DNA from: Nageia nagi
Taxonomy: Eukaryota; Pinophyta
Direction: 5' to 3'
NCBI GenBank assembly: GCA_050084985.1
Contig: JBITNC010000001.1
Span: 49,104,001-49,168,000 of the forward strand
Length of the DNA stretch: 64,000 bases
This document shows, one piece after another, positions 47,231-58,601 of this stretch (the stretch's first letter is position 1; each line of letters opens with the position of its first letter). The notes beneath the pieces are model-generated. The model searched no databases. It saw nothing but the letters and a program-made list of their open reading frames with translations, and was not told the DNA's origin. Both the position numbers and the translations under genes were made by a program.

Positions 47231-47700
47231 CTAGAAACTGTATAGTGTACATAATTTAAAAAAAAATTAAGGCTTGTACATCTTCTAGATATAGATTCCA
47301 AGAAAGTAGGTAGTCATTAGTGCTCAACATTAATTCAGCATGATGTAATTTTAATGTCAGTGCACTACTAAGTTGTCAACTAAATAGGGTAGCATTTACT
47401 AAAACATTTCCTTATATTTCTCAAACTATAAAACTAGTACCCTAATTTAAAATTAGTGCAATCTAAGTTGACATATCCAACCTATTGACACCCAATCTAT
47501 ACAATGCATATATCTCAACATCCTAAGCATTGATTACCATTAATAGATGTTAATCACAAACCTTGGATGAATAAAATATCTTGCTTACCTTTTGAATCAA
47601 CACTTAGCCATTTTCAAGTATATGATTTTTCATGGTAACCAAAGCATAGTGTTCATAGAGTTGAATTGAGAAAGGAGAGATAAAGTTGAAGGACCTTACA
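47231..47700. other. intergenic part of E3
   Basis: Between integrase and the 3' reading frame. AT-rich, no motif seen. A promoter for the 3' gene might lie here, but nothing distinctive is visible. Confidence 0.35.
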
Positions 47701-50597
47701 AAGTGTGGATTTCAAATCCCAAATGCAAACTAGAGGTTCTAAAAAGAGTGTTGACACCATGATGACTTTCAAACCATCAACTCCAACTCAAGTAGAACAA
47801 TTGGATGCCAACCTAATTTCCATTCAAGAGGAATACCTTGAGAATGCTTTAGGGGTGAATTGGACTAAGATGGGGGTGATGAACCACATTGATGCATGGA
47901 GGGTTGACCCTAATCACATCCTTCTACAACATTTGAGTCTCAAAGTTATTGAAAAAGGGAAATATTTAGTGCACTCAAAGAGAACTATGATGATTGACTA
48001 GGGCCTAGCTTATTATGTGCCTTATGAATCATTCACCTATCTCAAGTTGTATTTGATGGCACATAGGCATAACGAACAAGGTTATGAAATAGGAATGTTC
48101 AAGGACTAAGAGCAAAAAGAAGATTCAAAGCCAAAATTTGAAGTAATACTCGAATACTCCCCTAATTCTATTCTTAAAAAATTTGCTATCCCAACTGATT
48201 GGGCGTTCCATGTGAAGAAATAGATAGATTTGAAAAGAGAGAAAGGTGATTTTTATAAAAATGAATATGAAATGATTAATTGTATTGATAAAATATATTA
48301 GGGAAATAGAACCATATAGCTTTGGTCAATATATGAAATTATTCTATTTGAAAGAAGAGGGATAGAGAGGTGTTACAAAGGAAAGTAAACCCAAATAGAA
48401 GCAGATGAAGCCATGGTGTGTATAGCTTACAATATCATAGAGGCACACATATGCTATGAATTATTAGCCTTTATTTCTAATGAGATAAAAATATATTTTT
48501 AAAAATTGAAAAATCATACGTCAAACATTCTTCATATATTTGGTGGCTCCTAGCACATCAAAACCTTAACAAACTTATAGAGGTAAGACTACCAATTCAA
48601 CCGACAAAGCCAAGTACTAGACCAGTACTAATTAATTTGAGAGTTCTATTCTTGAGAAATTTACATGGATCATATTATGAGTTCATATATAAATTTGATG
48701 CAACAATAGTGCAAATTATGATAGGAAGGCTCCCTATCAGACTACATAAGAGCACTGTTTAGGAGCTACAAGGAGGAAATAAGGTCAATAATTAGTATTT
48801 TCTCAAAAAATGCACCATGATTATGAGATATGGATATTTTGAATTTTTTTTTTTCCAAATTATTTAACTCCTCAACTATATTCCATAGAGATGGGAAGGA
48901 AAATATGTGCCATAAAGACCAAGTATGGGTTCAAGGGTAGTTTTAAATATATTGTAGATATACCAACTTCTACTAAAAATTTCACTCTTTTAGAAATAGG
49001 TTGTAAAAATAGTATGGTAGAATTTATTGTACATAATTTTAAACTAGATATGGTAAAATCCCCTTGGATGTATGACCCTTCAAGGGAGATGAAAAAAATA
49101 ATAATTTTAGGCAAGAAGCACCCAGCCTTTGCCCATGAGTATAGACCTCATGTAGAATATTTTGTAAATAAAACTAAGTAAGAAGAAGAAATGCATAGTG
49201 AATGGGAATTTACACCCCTAAATAAGGAATGGATGAACCTTAAGGACATAAAGAAATATAGGAGCTAGGAAAACAAGCATAAGATTTTTCCTTAGCCTAG
49301 ATGTTCTCACCCAGCTAACAGATTTAGGTTGGGGCCCCAATAAAGTTCATTATTTCATAAAGTTTAGATTTGAACACATAATAAAGATCCATAATATTGA
49401 GAATGAATTATTTGAGAAATTTAAATATGATAAGTTTTGGGAGTTAGAGTATTCTAAATACCCCTTGCCAGAGATGGGTTAGCCTCTTCCCCCTAATTTT
49501 TGAGGAAAAATAGTTACAAGAGTGAGACAAATAGAGGTTGAAAAACCATTTAGCTTAGAAGATACTACCAAGAAGGGAGAACAAAACTCCTTTGATAATG
49601 CTACTACTTCCTAGGATTCATCTTTGAAAAAAAAGGAGAATTCAAGCCTTTACTCAAAAATTAAAAACCTTAGAAAAAGAAGAAAAACTAGTAAAGAAAC
49701 CCCGTAATACATGGCCCAAATCATAAAGGACTACATCTCCACCTCCCAAAATCACAAAAGAGACATTAGAGTTTGCAGGAAAGGAGGCATAAATCTTTTA
49801 TGTAGAGGAAGTACAAGAGCCTCAAATCATAAAAAATGCTACTTAAGAGGAAGTCTTATAAAAAGAGAAAGTTCTGTAAAAAGAAGTCTTGGAAAAAGAA
49901 CACATGAAAATTTAACAAGGCAAGGGAAATGTACTTAGAGAAAAAATCTCTATAGCAGTTGCACCTAGAGGTAGATTAGGTGATAATGATGATGAATCTA
50001 GAAAAAAAGGAGACTTTTACCCAATGGATAAGGTTGATGATGAAGATAAGGTCATGGAGGAAGCAAAAAAAGAAATAAAAATTCAAGATTCTACATCTTC
50101 AAAGTAATCAAAACTTGCTCAATAGGTCATAACATCCACTTCAGGTGTAAATAATCCTCATTCTTTAATTCCTATAGCCTCCTTGGATAAGATTAAATCA
50201 ATTTTTTCTAGCAAATTATAGAACCTATTAAATGGGAAACTTTTGTTAATAAACCTCTTGTGCTCCCTAAGCAATAGTTAAGAATTCTAAGGTAATAGAA
50301 ATGAGAGATATTAAGATAGCAAAGATGTCTTTCAAAGAAGAAAAATTAGATACTACTCCCATGAATATCATTGGTTTAAGTATGTAGAGTGCTTCAATAA
50401 TTAACAAATCTAGATTCCTTGTAAATACTTCAATGGTGGTTGGTAAAAGTTTTCAAGAAATGGAGACTAAGATAGATAGATTGAATAAGAAAATAGATCA
50501 ATATAAAAAAAAATTCCCTCTTAAAGATAAAATAATGGCTAGTTTGTAGAATAAAAATCAATACCTACTTACAAATTTTGATAAGTAAGTCAAAAAT
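47701..50597 (+). pseudogene. E3 long 3' reading frame, unidentified
   Basis: Coding-like sequence for roughly 900 or more residues after integrase. Best open pieces: 47705-48001 (MQTRGSKKSVDTMMTF; ALGVNWTKMGVMNHIDAWRVDP), then LKLYLMAHRHNEQGYEIGMF, 48891-49181 (FKGSFKYIVDIPTSTKNFTLLEIGCKN; SPWMYDPSREMKKIIILGKK) and a Lys/Glu-rich tail with coiled-coil character (about 49690-50110). The tail frame runs on into the 3' LTR. I recognise no domain. Some Ty3 lineages carry an env-like frame here, but I see no signal peptide or membrane anchor. Stops are mostly TAG. Confidence 0.5.
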
Positions 50598-51482
50598 CCA
50601 ATAATCTATTCGATTATAACTTAGTTTGGATCATCAATGGTTGCAAAGAAGTAGATGACTATTGATAGAGCATTGTGCTAGATCATACCTATCAAATTAT
50701 AGATGAGTACTTCTTTAATTAGATATAATACCATCTTAAATCAAATATAAGATCAAAAAAAGAGTAGTCAATGATATGTCAGGAAGATTATGGTTCAATG
50801 GATACAATTATTTAGAAATTGCAAATTCTTAGATAGTCATGTTGTTGGTACTTATTCACTATGTAATCTAACACAATTGTAATATTTATTATAAATGGTT
50901 TTCTTCACCAAATTAAACTCAAATGAGTAATTATGTATATTGATGATAGAAAATAACCCAATAGGGCATGTAAAAGTATAAATGGTGAACTATTAGATAT
51001 CAATGAGATCAAACATTTTAATAAATTTGCCTAGGTTTGTAAGGTGATTTCATACATGATAATGCAAATAGATAATGCTTTACCATTTTGAAACAAGTGG
51101 TTGTTTATTAATTCTACAAATATTATGTACAGAATGTTATCTTAATTTGTGATTATGTATTGTGATTATGAGATCCAAAGGGTAAGATAGCTCACTATTC
51201 TTAATCTTAGCTATGGATTTTTGCCTATGCTACAATGCCCAAGCTATGTAGTTCTTATTTAAGTTTTAGTTATCTTTCTAATAACTATCTACTTTTTATC
51301 TTTTTCTTATTACTTTAAATATTTATAATAGATATGAACTAGCCTATAACCTAGATATTGAGTAGAAAACCAATATGAATGCATTTCCATCACCTTCTAC
51401 TCTTTTAAAGAACCTACTAGTGTGGGCAATAGAGAACTTAGCTAGACCAAACCTTTTGAGGTTACATTATACCAATCAATAG
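50598..51482 (+). repeat. E3 3' LTR (homologous part)
   Basis: About 885 bp paired with 40188-41124. Ends ...ACATTATACCAATCAATAG and continues without a break into array B. On its left it is fused to the coding-like 3' frame rather than to a purine tract, so the left end may be truncated. Confidence 0.75.
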
Positions 51483-52475
51483 GTTTAAGGTTTAGGATGT
51501 AAGGTTTAGGGTCTATGACGCAAGTTTTAGGGTTTATGATGAAGGGTTTAGGATTTAGGATGTAGGGTTTAGTGTTTAGGATGCAAGGTTTAAGGTTTAT
51601 GATGAAGGGTTTAGGGTTTAGGATTTAGGGTGTAGGGTTTAGGATGTAGGGTTTATGATATATGATGTAAGGTTTAGGGTTATTGATGAAGGGTTTTAAG
51701 GTTTATGATGTAAGGTTTAGGGTTTAAGGTTTATGATGAAGGGTTTAGCTTTTAAGGTTTATGATGTAGGGTTTATGATGAGGGGTTTTGGGTTTAAGGT
51801 TTAGGATGTAGGATTTAGGGTTTATAATGTAAGGTTTAAGGTTTAACATTTATGATGAAGGGTTTAGGGTTTAAGATGTAAGGTTTAAGGTTCAAGATGC
51901 AAGGTTTACAATTTATGATGAAGGGTTTAGGTTTTATAATGTAGGGTTTAAGGTTTATGATGAAGGGTTTAAGGTTTAGGATGTAGGGTTTATGATGAAG
52001 GGTTTAGGGTTTATGATGAAGGGTTTAGGGTTTAAGATGAAGGGTTTATGGTTTAGGCTGTAAGGTTTAGAATTGAGGGTTTATGATGTAGGGTTTAGGG
52101 TCTAGGGTTTATGATGCAAGGTTTAAGGTTTAGTGTTTAGGGTTTATGATGAAGGGTTTAGGGTTTAGGATGTATGGTTTAGGGTTTAGGATGCAAGGTT
52201 TAAGGTTTATGGTGAAGGGTTTAGAATTTAAGATGTAGGGTTTAGGGTTTAGGATGTAGTGTTTGGGGTTTAGGATTTAAGATGTAGGGTTTATGATTTG
52301 TGATGTAGTGTTTAGGGTTTAGAATTTATGATGAAGGGTTTAAGGTTTATGATAGAGAAATTAGGGTTTATGATGCAAGGTTTAGGGCTTATGATGAAGG
52401 GTTTTGGATTTAGGGTTTATGATGATGGGTTTAGGATGTAGGATTTATGATGAAGGGTTTAGGGTTGAAGATTTG
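51483..52475 (+). repeat. array B: diverged TTTAGGG telomere-like repeats
   Basis: Same 7- and 14-bp units and same orientation as A2 (TTTAGGATGTAGGG, TTTATGATGAAGGG). Begins at the E3 boundary and ends near 52475 in unique sequence. The shared unit types suggest A2 and B were one array before E3 arrived. Confidence 0.9.
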
Positions 52476-54835
52476 AACAACCTATATGTGTACTTAAGAA
52501 AATATAATATTTATCTTTTTTACAACTTTACAAATATACATAAAACAATTTATATGCCTAAATACTTTATCATGCAATGCGATATGGTTATATTTTTTAC
52601 AACTTCAAAAATTTATTAAATTTTATTAATGTGAGTGAGGTGAATATTATAGTTAAAATTTTTAATTTTCCTATAATGTATACTAATTAAGTGTTAAAAT
52701 AAGGTAGGCTAGTAAAACTATAATTTGGGTTTACCATATCTTGCCAATGAGTCACATAATAGTATATTAGAAGTGGTCATTATAACTCTTCCTCCACCAT
52801 CAACAATCTAACCATTACATAATCGATGCAAGCTCCAAGCTCAATATGGTAGCTAAAAAGGCTTCCTAGGGCTAAGTCTTACCATGGTGACTAAATATGT
52901 CCCCATTTTGCAATGGGGCATCAAGAATAGTGTTGGGCAAGTAGTTAATGGCTTGCAAAGAGTATCAACCCTTAATGATATAGCCAATGGACTGACTAAC
53001 CCATTGATGTCACCCATGCAACTCTCAACTCCCTTATTTATAGTCATTTAGTAGAAAGTAATTACTCCTATCCTAAAGGAAGACTACCTTGGTGATCAAA
53101 TCCAAGTGTATCCCACTCTATGGCTCAATAATTATGGTGGAGGAAACTTAAAAAAAATAGAATCAATGGTTGGTCATCACCTCCAACTCATTTATGTTCA
53201 TTTTAAAGGCATCATGCATACACATCTAACATGGCATTAACACTAACATCATATTAACTATATTAACATAACATTAACATCTAGTTATCTAAATTAGCAT
53301 TGCATTAACATAAAATAAACATTAACATCACATTAACTATAATAACATAACATTAACATTGCATTAACTATATTAGCATGGTATTAACATCACATTAACA
53401 CTAATATCACATTAACTCTATTAACATAACATTAACATCACATTATCCATATTAGCTTGGCAACAATATAACATTAACAATAACATAACATTAACAATAA
53501 CATAACATTAAAATAATATGAATATAATATAATTGCATCTCTTAAATATTGACATATAGCATTACCATATCTTATCGAGTCACATACGATATATTGGAAG
53601 TGGTCATTACAACTCTCCCTCCACCGTCAATAATCTAACCCTTATCTAATTGACATAGGCTTTAAGCTCAATAAAGTTAACATTAAAATTAACTTATAGG
53701 ATTCACATTACCATAACATTATCATTGATATAGCATTAACATACCATTACCATTAACATTAACAATCCAACATTGACATATAGCATTCACATGGATGTAA
53801 CATTAAGTGTCCAATAACATTAACATTGACATGATGTAACATATTTGAAACTCATAACATCAAATCCTAATCCAAAAACCTTGACTTGACTCATAACATT
53901 AATATTATCAATGTACGTATTAACATAAGTACATTAATATTAACAAAACATTAATGATACCATAAAATTAAAATTACGTTTTATTAATTTAATAGTATTT
54001 ATAATTTAATTTGTTTACGAATCAATCTAATATTTAAAAGTAAATATTTATGAATTTAATGTAATATTTAATTTAATTTTTAAAAGTAAATATTTTTAAA
54101 ATTATTTAATATTTTAAGTATTTTTAAAATTATTTAATGTTATTTTTTTAGTTTTTTATTTTTTTATTTTAATTAGGACAACATGACGCATTGCTTGACA
54201 TATTGATGCATCAAGTTGACCAAAAATTATAAAAAACAAAAGGTGCATACCCTACGTGCCCCACTAATCATTTTTTTAGTCGAATATCATGAGAGGGACA
54301 TGGTAGAGGGTGTTTTTTCATGAAAGAGGGGGCCATAAGGGTTAGATTTGGATAAAATCTAACTATTTTCCATCAGATCCAAGGTCATATTTGTCAGATC
54401 CATAGCCAAATTCAAAGGTAAGTATACTAAATTTGAATTTTTACTTTCTAAAGCATATATTTAACATTTTTTAATAGAAATAGAATATTTTTGCATGGAT
54501 TTGATTTTTTTAATATGAAGATTATAAAAATACATAAAAAAACTCAATAAGTTGAACAAAAATAACTAAATCTTTGGAAGATGAAAACCCTAGAATCTAG
54601 ATAAAAAGTTAGGGTTTACAAAATTAAACTTATAGTTTGGAGAAAAATTAAATCTTACAAAATTAATTTTAGGAAAAAAATAAATCTTACAAAATTAATT
54701 TTAGGTTTGAGATAACAATTCCAAAATTTGTAAATTAGGATTTTAATTTTTCTTAATTCATAAAAATAATACAAAAACATACTAAGAAATCCTATAGCTC
54801 CTCTTTTTTTTTGTTATATAAAAATGAACATATGA
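52476..54835. repeat. unique sequence with ACATTA-rich tandem tract and a spaced direct repeat
   Basis: No gene. 53226-53960 is a degenerate tract of ACATTA/CATTAACAT words (dozens of near copies). It is bracketed on the left by a roughly 115-bp direct repeat: 52732-52855 and 53562-53676 share TACCATATCTT..CGAGTCACATA and GTGGTCATTA(C/T)AACTCT. 53960-54180 is plain A/T homopolymer-rich. The small minus frame at 53047 has no motif. Confidence 0.7.
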
Positions 54836-56100
54836 TCTCCAATTTGTAAAAAAGTAGGATTAATTTTTGTAGAAAATTAGGGTAAAGGTTTGTAAACATT
54901 TAGGGTTGAGTTTTGTAATAACATTAAGGTTAATTTTAACTTAAAATGTAGGGTTAATTTTAAATTAAAATGCATGGTGAATTTTTTTATTGAAATTTAG
55001 GGTTAATTTTGATTTAAAATTTAATGTTAATTTTTGTAAAAAATTAGGTTATTTTTTGTAAAAAATTAATATTAATTTTTGAAAAAAATTAGGTTTATTT
55101 TTTGTAAAAAATTTAGGGTTTATTTTCATTAAAAAATAGGGTTAATTTTTGTAAAAAACTAAGGTTAACATTAACTTAATATTTAAGATTAATTTTTGTA
55201 AAAAATTAGAATTATCTTTTGTAAAATTTAGGGTACAAATTACAATTAATATTTATAAAAAAATTAGGATTATTTTTTGTAAAAATTAATAGTTAATTTT
55301 TGTAAAAATTAAGGGTTAATTTTGTAAAAAATAAGGGTTAATTTTGTAAAAAATAAGGGTTAATTTTTGTAGAAATTAAGGATTAATTTTTGTAAAAATT
55401 TAGGGTGAAATTTTAAGTGTTAGGTGTTTGGGTTACAGTTAATTTATATTAAAATTTAGGGTTAATTATTAATTAAAATTTAATGTTAATTTTTGTAGAA
55501 CATTAGTTTTTTTTTGTAAAAAATTAGGATTAATTTTTGTAAAATTTTAGGGTTAATTTTTATTTTAAAATCTATGGTTGATTTTTGTAAAATTTTAGGG
55601 TTATTTTATGTAAAAAATTAGGGTTAATTTTTGTAAAACATTATGGTTAATTTTTGTAAAAAAATTAGGGTAGAAAATTATAATTAATTTTTGTAAAAAT
55701 TTAGGGCTAAATTTTAGGTTTTCGATGTTTGGATTACGGTTAACTTTTATTAAAATTTAGGGTTAATTTTGACTTTAAATTTAATGTTAATTTTTGTAAA
55801 ATTTTAAGTTTAATTTTGATTTTAAAATTTAGGGTTTTTTTATGAAAAATTAGGGTTAATTTTCATAAAAAATTAGGATTAATTTTTGTTAAAAAACTAA
55901 GGTTAATTTTAACTTAAAATTTAGGGATAAAATTTGTAACAAATTATGATTAATTTTTGTAAAAACTTTAGGGTTAAATTTTAGGTGTTAGGTTTTTGGG
56001 TTATGGTTTAAAAAATAGGGTAAATTTTATAAAAAAACTTATGGTAAATTTTTGTAAAACATTTATGCTAATTTTTTGTAAAAAACTTAGGGATAAATTT
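54836..56100 (+). repeat. array C1: TTTTTGTAAAAAATTAGGGTTAA-type repeats
   Basis: Degenerate 22-24-bp units made of TTAATTTTTGTAAAAAATTAGGG, sharing the TGTAAAAAATTAGGGTT core with array A1. The unit carries TTAGGG and so belongs to the same family as the telomere-like arrays. It is followed by C2 in the same orientation, as A1 is by A2. Confidence 0.88.
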
Positions 56101-58380
56101 AGGATTAACACTAAAATCATATTGTATAAAGGTTTAGGTTAGGGTTTGGGGTTGCGGTATAATTGTTTAGGTTAGGGTATAAAGGTTTAGGTTGGGGTTA
56201 AGGGTTGCAAAGGGTTAAGGGGTAGGGGTTTGGGTTAAGGTTTAAGGGTTTATGTTAAGATTTAAGGGTTAGGAGTTTGAGTTTGAGTTCAATGTTAGGG
56301 TTTTATGGGTTTGGATTTCAATTAGAAATTAAGGTTTAAGGGTTGTGGTTAGGAATTAAGAGTAAGTGTTAGGATTTAAAGAATATGGCTAGTATTTATT
56401 AAGGATTATAGTTAGTATTCGGGTTAGGGTTGGAGTTAGGGTTTAAGAGTTTAGGTTTGACTTAGGGGTTACAATTTAAGGGTTTATGTTAGGATTTAGG
56501 GTTAGGAGTTTGGGTGTGAGTTCAATGTTAGGGTTTTATGGGTCTAGATTTCAATTAGAAATTAAGGTTTAAGGGTTATGGCTAGAAATTAAGGGTAAGT
56601 GTTAGGATTTAAAGAATATGGTTAGGATTTATTAAGGATTATAGTTAGGATATAAGGGTTAGGGTTTAAGAGTTTAGATTTGACTTAGGGGTTACATTTT
56701 AAGGGTTAGGGGTTTAGGTTTGAGTTGAGGGTTTAAGATTTAACCTAATTTCAAGAGTTGAGGGTTATTGTACCCAATTTTGTTAGGGATTATGGTACTT
56801 TAAGGTTAGGGTTTATGGTACTTTAAGGGTTAGGGTTGCAAAGGATTAAGGATTAGGAGTTTGGGTTTGAGTTCAATGTTAGGGTTTTATGGGCTTAAAT
56901 TTTAGTTAGAAATTAGGGTTTAAGGGTTATGGTTAGGAATAAAGGGTAATTGTTAGGATTTAAAGAATATGGTTATGATTTATTAAGGATTATAGTTAGA
57001 ATTTAAGGGTTAGAAGTTAGGATAAGGGTTTAAGAGTTTAGGTTTGAATTAGGGTTATAGTTTAAAGGGTTAAGGTTTAGGTTTGAGTTGAGGGTTTAAG
57101 ATTTAACCCTAATTTTAGAGTTGAGGATTATGTACCCAATTTTGTTAAAGATTATGATACTTTAAAGCATTAGGGATTATAGAGGGTTAAGGGCTTAGGT
57201 TTGGGTTAGGGTTTAAGGGTTTATGTTAGATTTAAGGGTTAGGAGTTTGGGTTTGAGTTCAATGTTAAATGGTTTTATAGGCTTGGATTTTAGTTAGAAA
57301 TTAGGGTTTAAGGGTTATGGTTAGTAATTAAGGGTAAGTGTTAGGATTTAAAGAATATGGTTAGGATTTTTTAAGGATTATGGTTAGGATTTAAGGGTTA
57401 AGGGTTGGGATTAGGATTTAAGATTTTAGGTTTGACTTAGGGGTTACAATTTAAGGGTTAAGGGTCTAAGTTTGAGTTGAGGGTTTAATATTTAACCCTA
57501 ATTTCTAGAGTTGAGGGTTATGGTACCTAATTTGGTTAGGGATTATGGTAATTTAAGGGTTAGGCATTACCAATGGTTAAGGGATAGGTTTGAGTTTGGG
57601 TAAGGGTTTAAGGGTTTATGTTAGGATTTAAGGGTTAGAAGTTTGGGTTTGAGTTCAATGTTAGGGTTTTATGGGCTTGGATTTTAGTTAGAAATTAGGA
57701 TTTAAGGGTTATGGTTAGGAATTAAGGATAAGTGTTAGAATTTAAAGAATATGGTTAGGATTTAAGGGTTAAGGGTTGGGTTAGGGTTTAAAAGTTTAGA
57801 TTTGACTTAGGGGTTATAGTTTAAGGGTTAAGGGTTTAGTTTTGGATTGAGGGTTTAAGATTTAACCTTAATTTCTAGAATTAAGGGTTGTGGTACTCAA
57901 TTTGTTAGGGGTTATAGTACTTTAATGGCTAGGGGTTGTAGAGGGTTAAGGGTTAAGGGTTTGGGTTTTGGTTAGGGTTTAAGGGTTTATGTTAGGATTT
58001 AAGGATTAGGAATTTGGGTTTGAGTTCAATATTAGGGTTTTTTAAACTTGGATTTTAGTTAGAAATTAGGTTTTAAGGGTTATGGTTAGGAATTAATGGT
58101 AAGTGTTAGGATTTAAAGAATATGTTTAGGATTTAAGGATTATGGTTAGGATTTGAGGGTTAAGGGTTGGGGTTAGGGTTTAAGAGTTTAGGTTTGACTT
58201 AGGGGTTACAATTTAAGGGTTAGGGGTTTAGGTTTGAGTTGAGGGTTTAATATTTAAATTAAGATTTAAAGTTTAAGGTTTAAGGGTATAGGCATGAGTT
58301 AAGAGTTAAGAATTAAGATATTAAGGGTTATATTTAGTTAGGATTTAAGGGTTGATTAGTGGATTGGGTTACCCATAAAT
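56101..58380 (+). repeat. array C2: ~390-bp higher-order repeat of telomere-like units
   Basis: A long complex unit recurs. The landmark GAGTTCAATGTTAGGG is at 56285, 56518, 56869, 57255, 57651 and 58022 (spacings 233, 351, 386, 396, 371). Each unit also carries the ordered words TTAGAAATTA, GGATTTAAAGAATATGG, TTTAGGTTTGACTTAGGGG, AGATTTAACC and, mostly, GGTACC/GGTACT. Sub-structure is TTTAGGG/TTTAAGGG heptamer-like. The first unit is shortened. Confidence 0.92.
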
Positions 58381-58601
58381 ATTATTATAATTGATTGACA
58401 TAACTTAAAACAATAGAGGCATGTTGTATTAACAAAGTTAACATCCTAAATGTCTTCCATTATATTCATATTGCAATATGTATCAATGATAACCTTTATA
58501 AATTTAATATTGGAATACTATGTTAGGTTTATTAAATTGAATAGTCTTAAATTTTTTATACTGATAATATTTATTTTTATTAACTTTATTTAGATATTAT
58601 C

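Larger units (their letters stand above)
40188..51482 (+). mobile_element. Tat-like Ty3/gypsy element E3 between arrays A and B
   Basis: Direct repeats at 40188-41124 and 50598-51482 flank, on the plus strand, gag, protease, an extra RNase H, RT, RNase H, integrase and a long unidentified 3' region. A TGGCATGCCC primer-site-like sequence follows the first repeat (41141). The right repeat abuts array B directly, while the left is separated from array A by 0.95 kb. LTR outer borders lack clear TG/CA and no target duplication was found, so exact ends are uncertain. Decay is heavy, with stops mainly TAG/TAA. Confidence 0.8.

Noticed and set aside
4615-50597. TAG (and TAA) read as glutamine, as in some ciliates: alternative genetic code
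   Set aside because: The element families and the telomere-like unit are plant-type. TGA stops and frameshifts occur too, and catalytic residues are lost by the same transitions, so pseudogene decay explains it.
37651-52475. A true chromosome end or recently healed telomere
   Set aside because: Perfect TTTAGGG runs do not exceed about three units, arrays are internal and followed by other sequence on both sides.
36786-58380. CRISPR-like array
   Set aside because: Units are contiguous and diverged with no unique spacers, and the context is eukaryotic.
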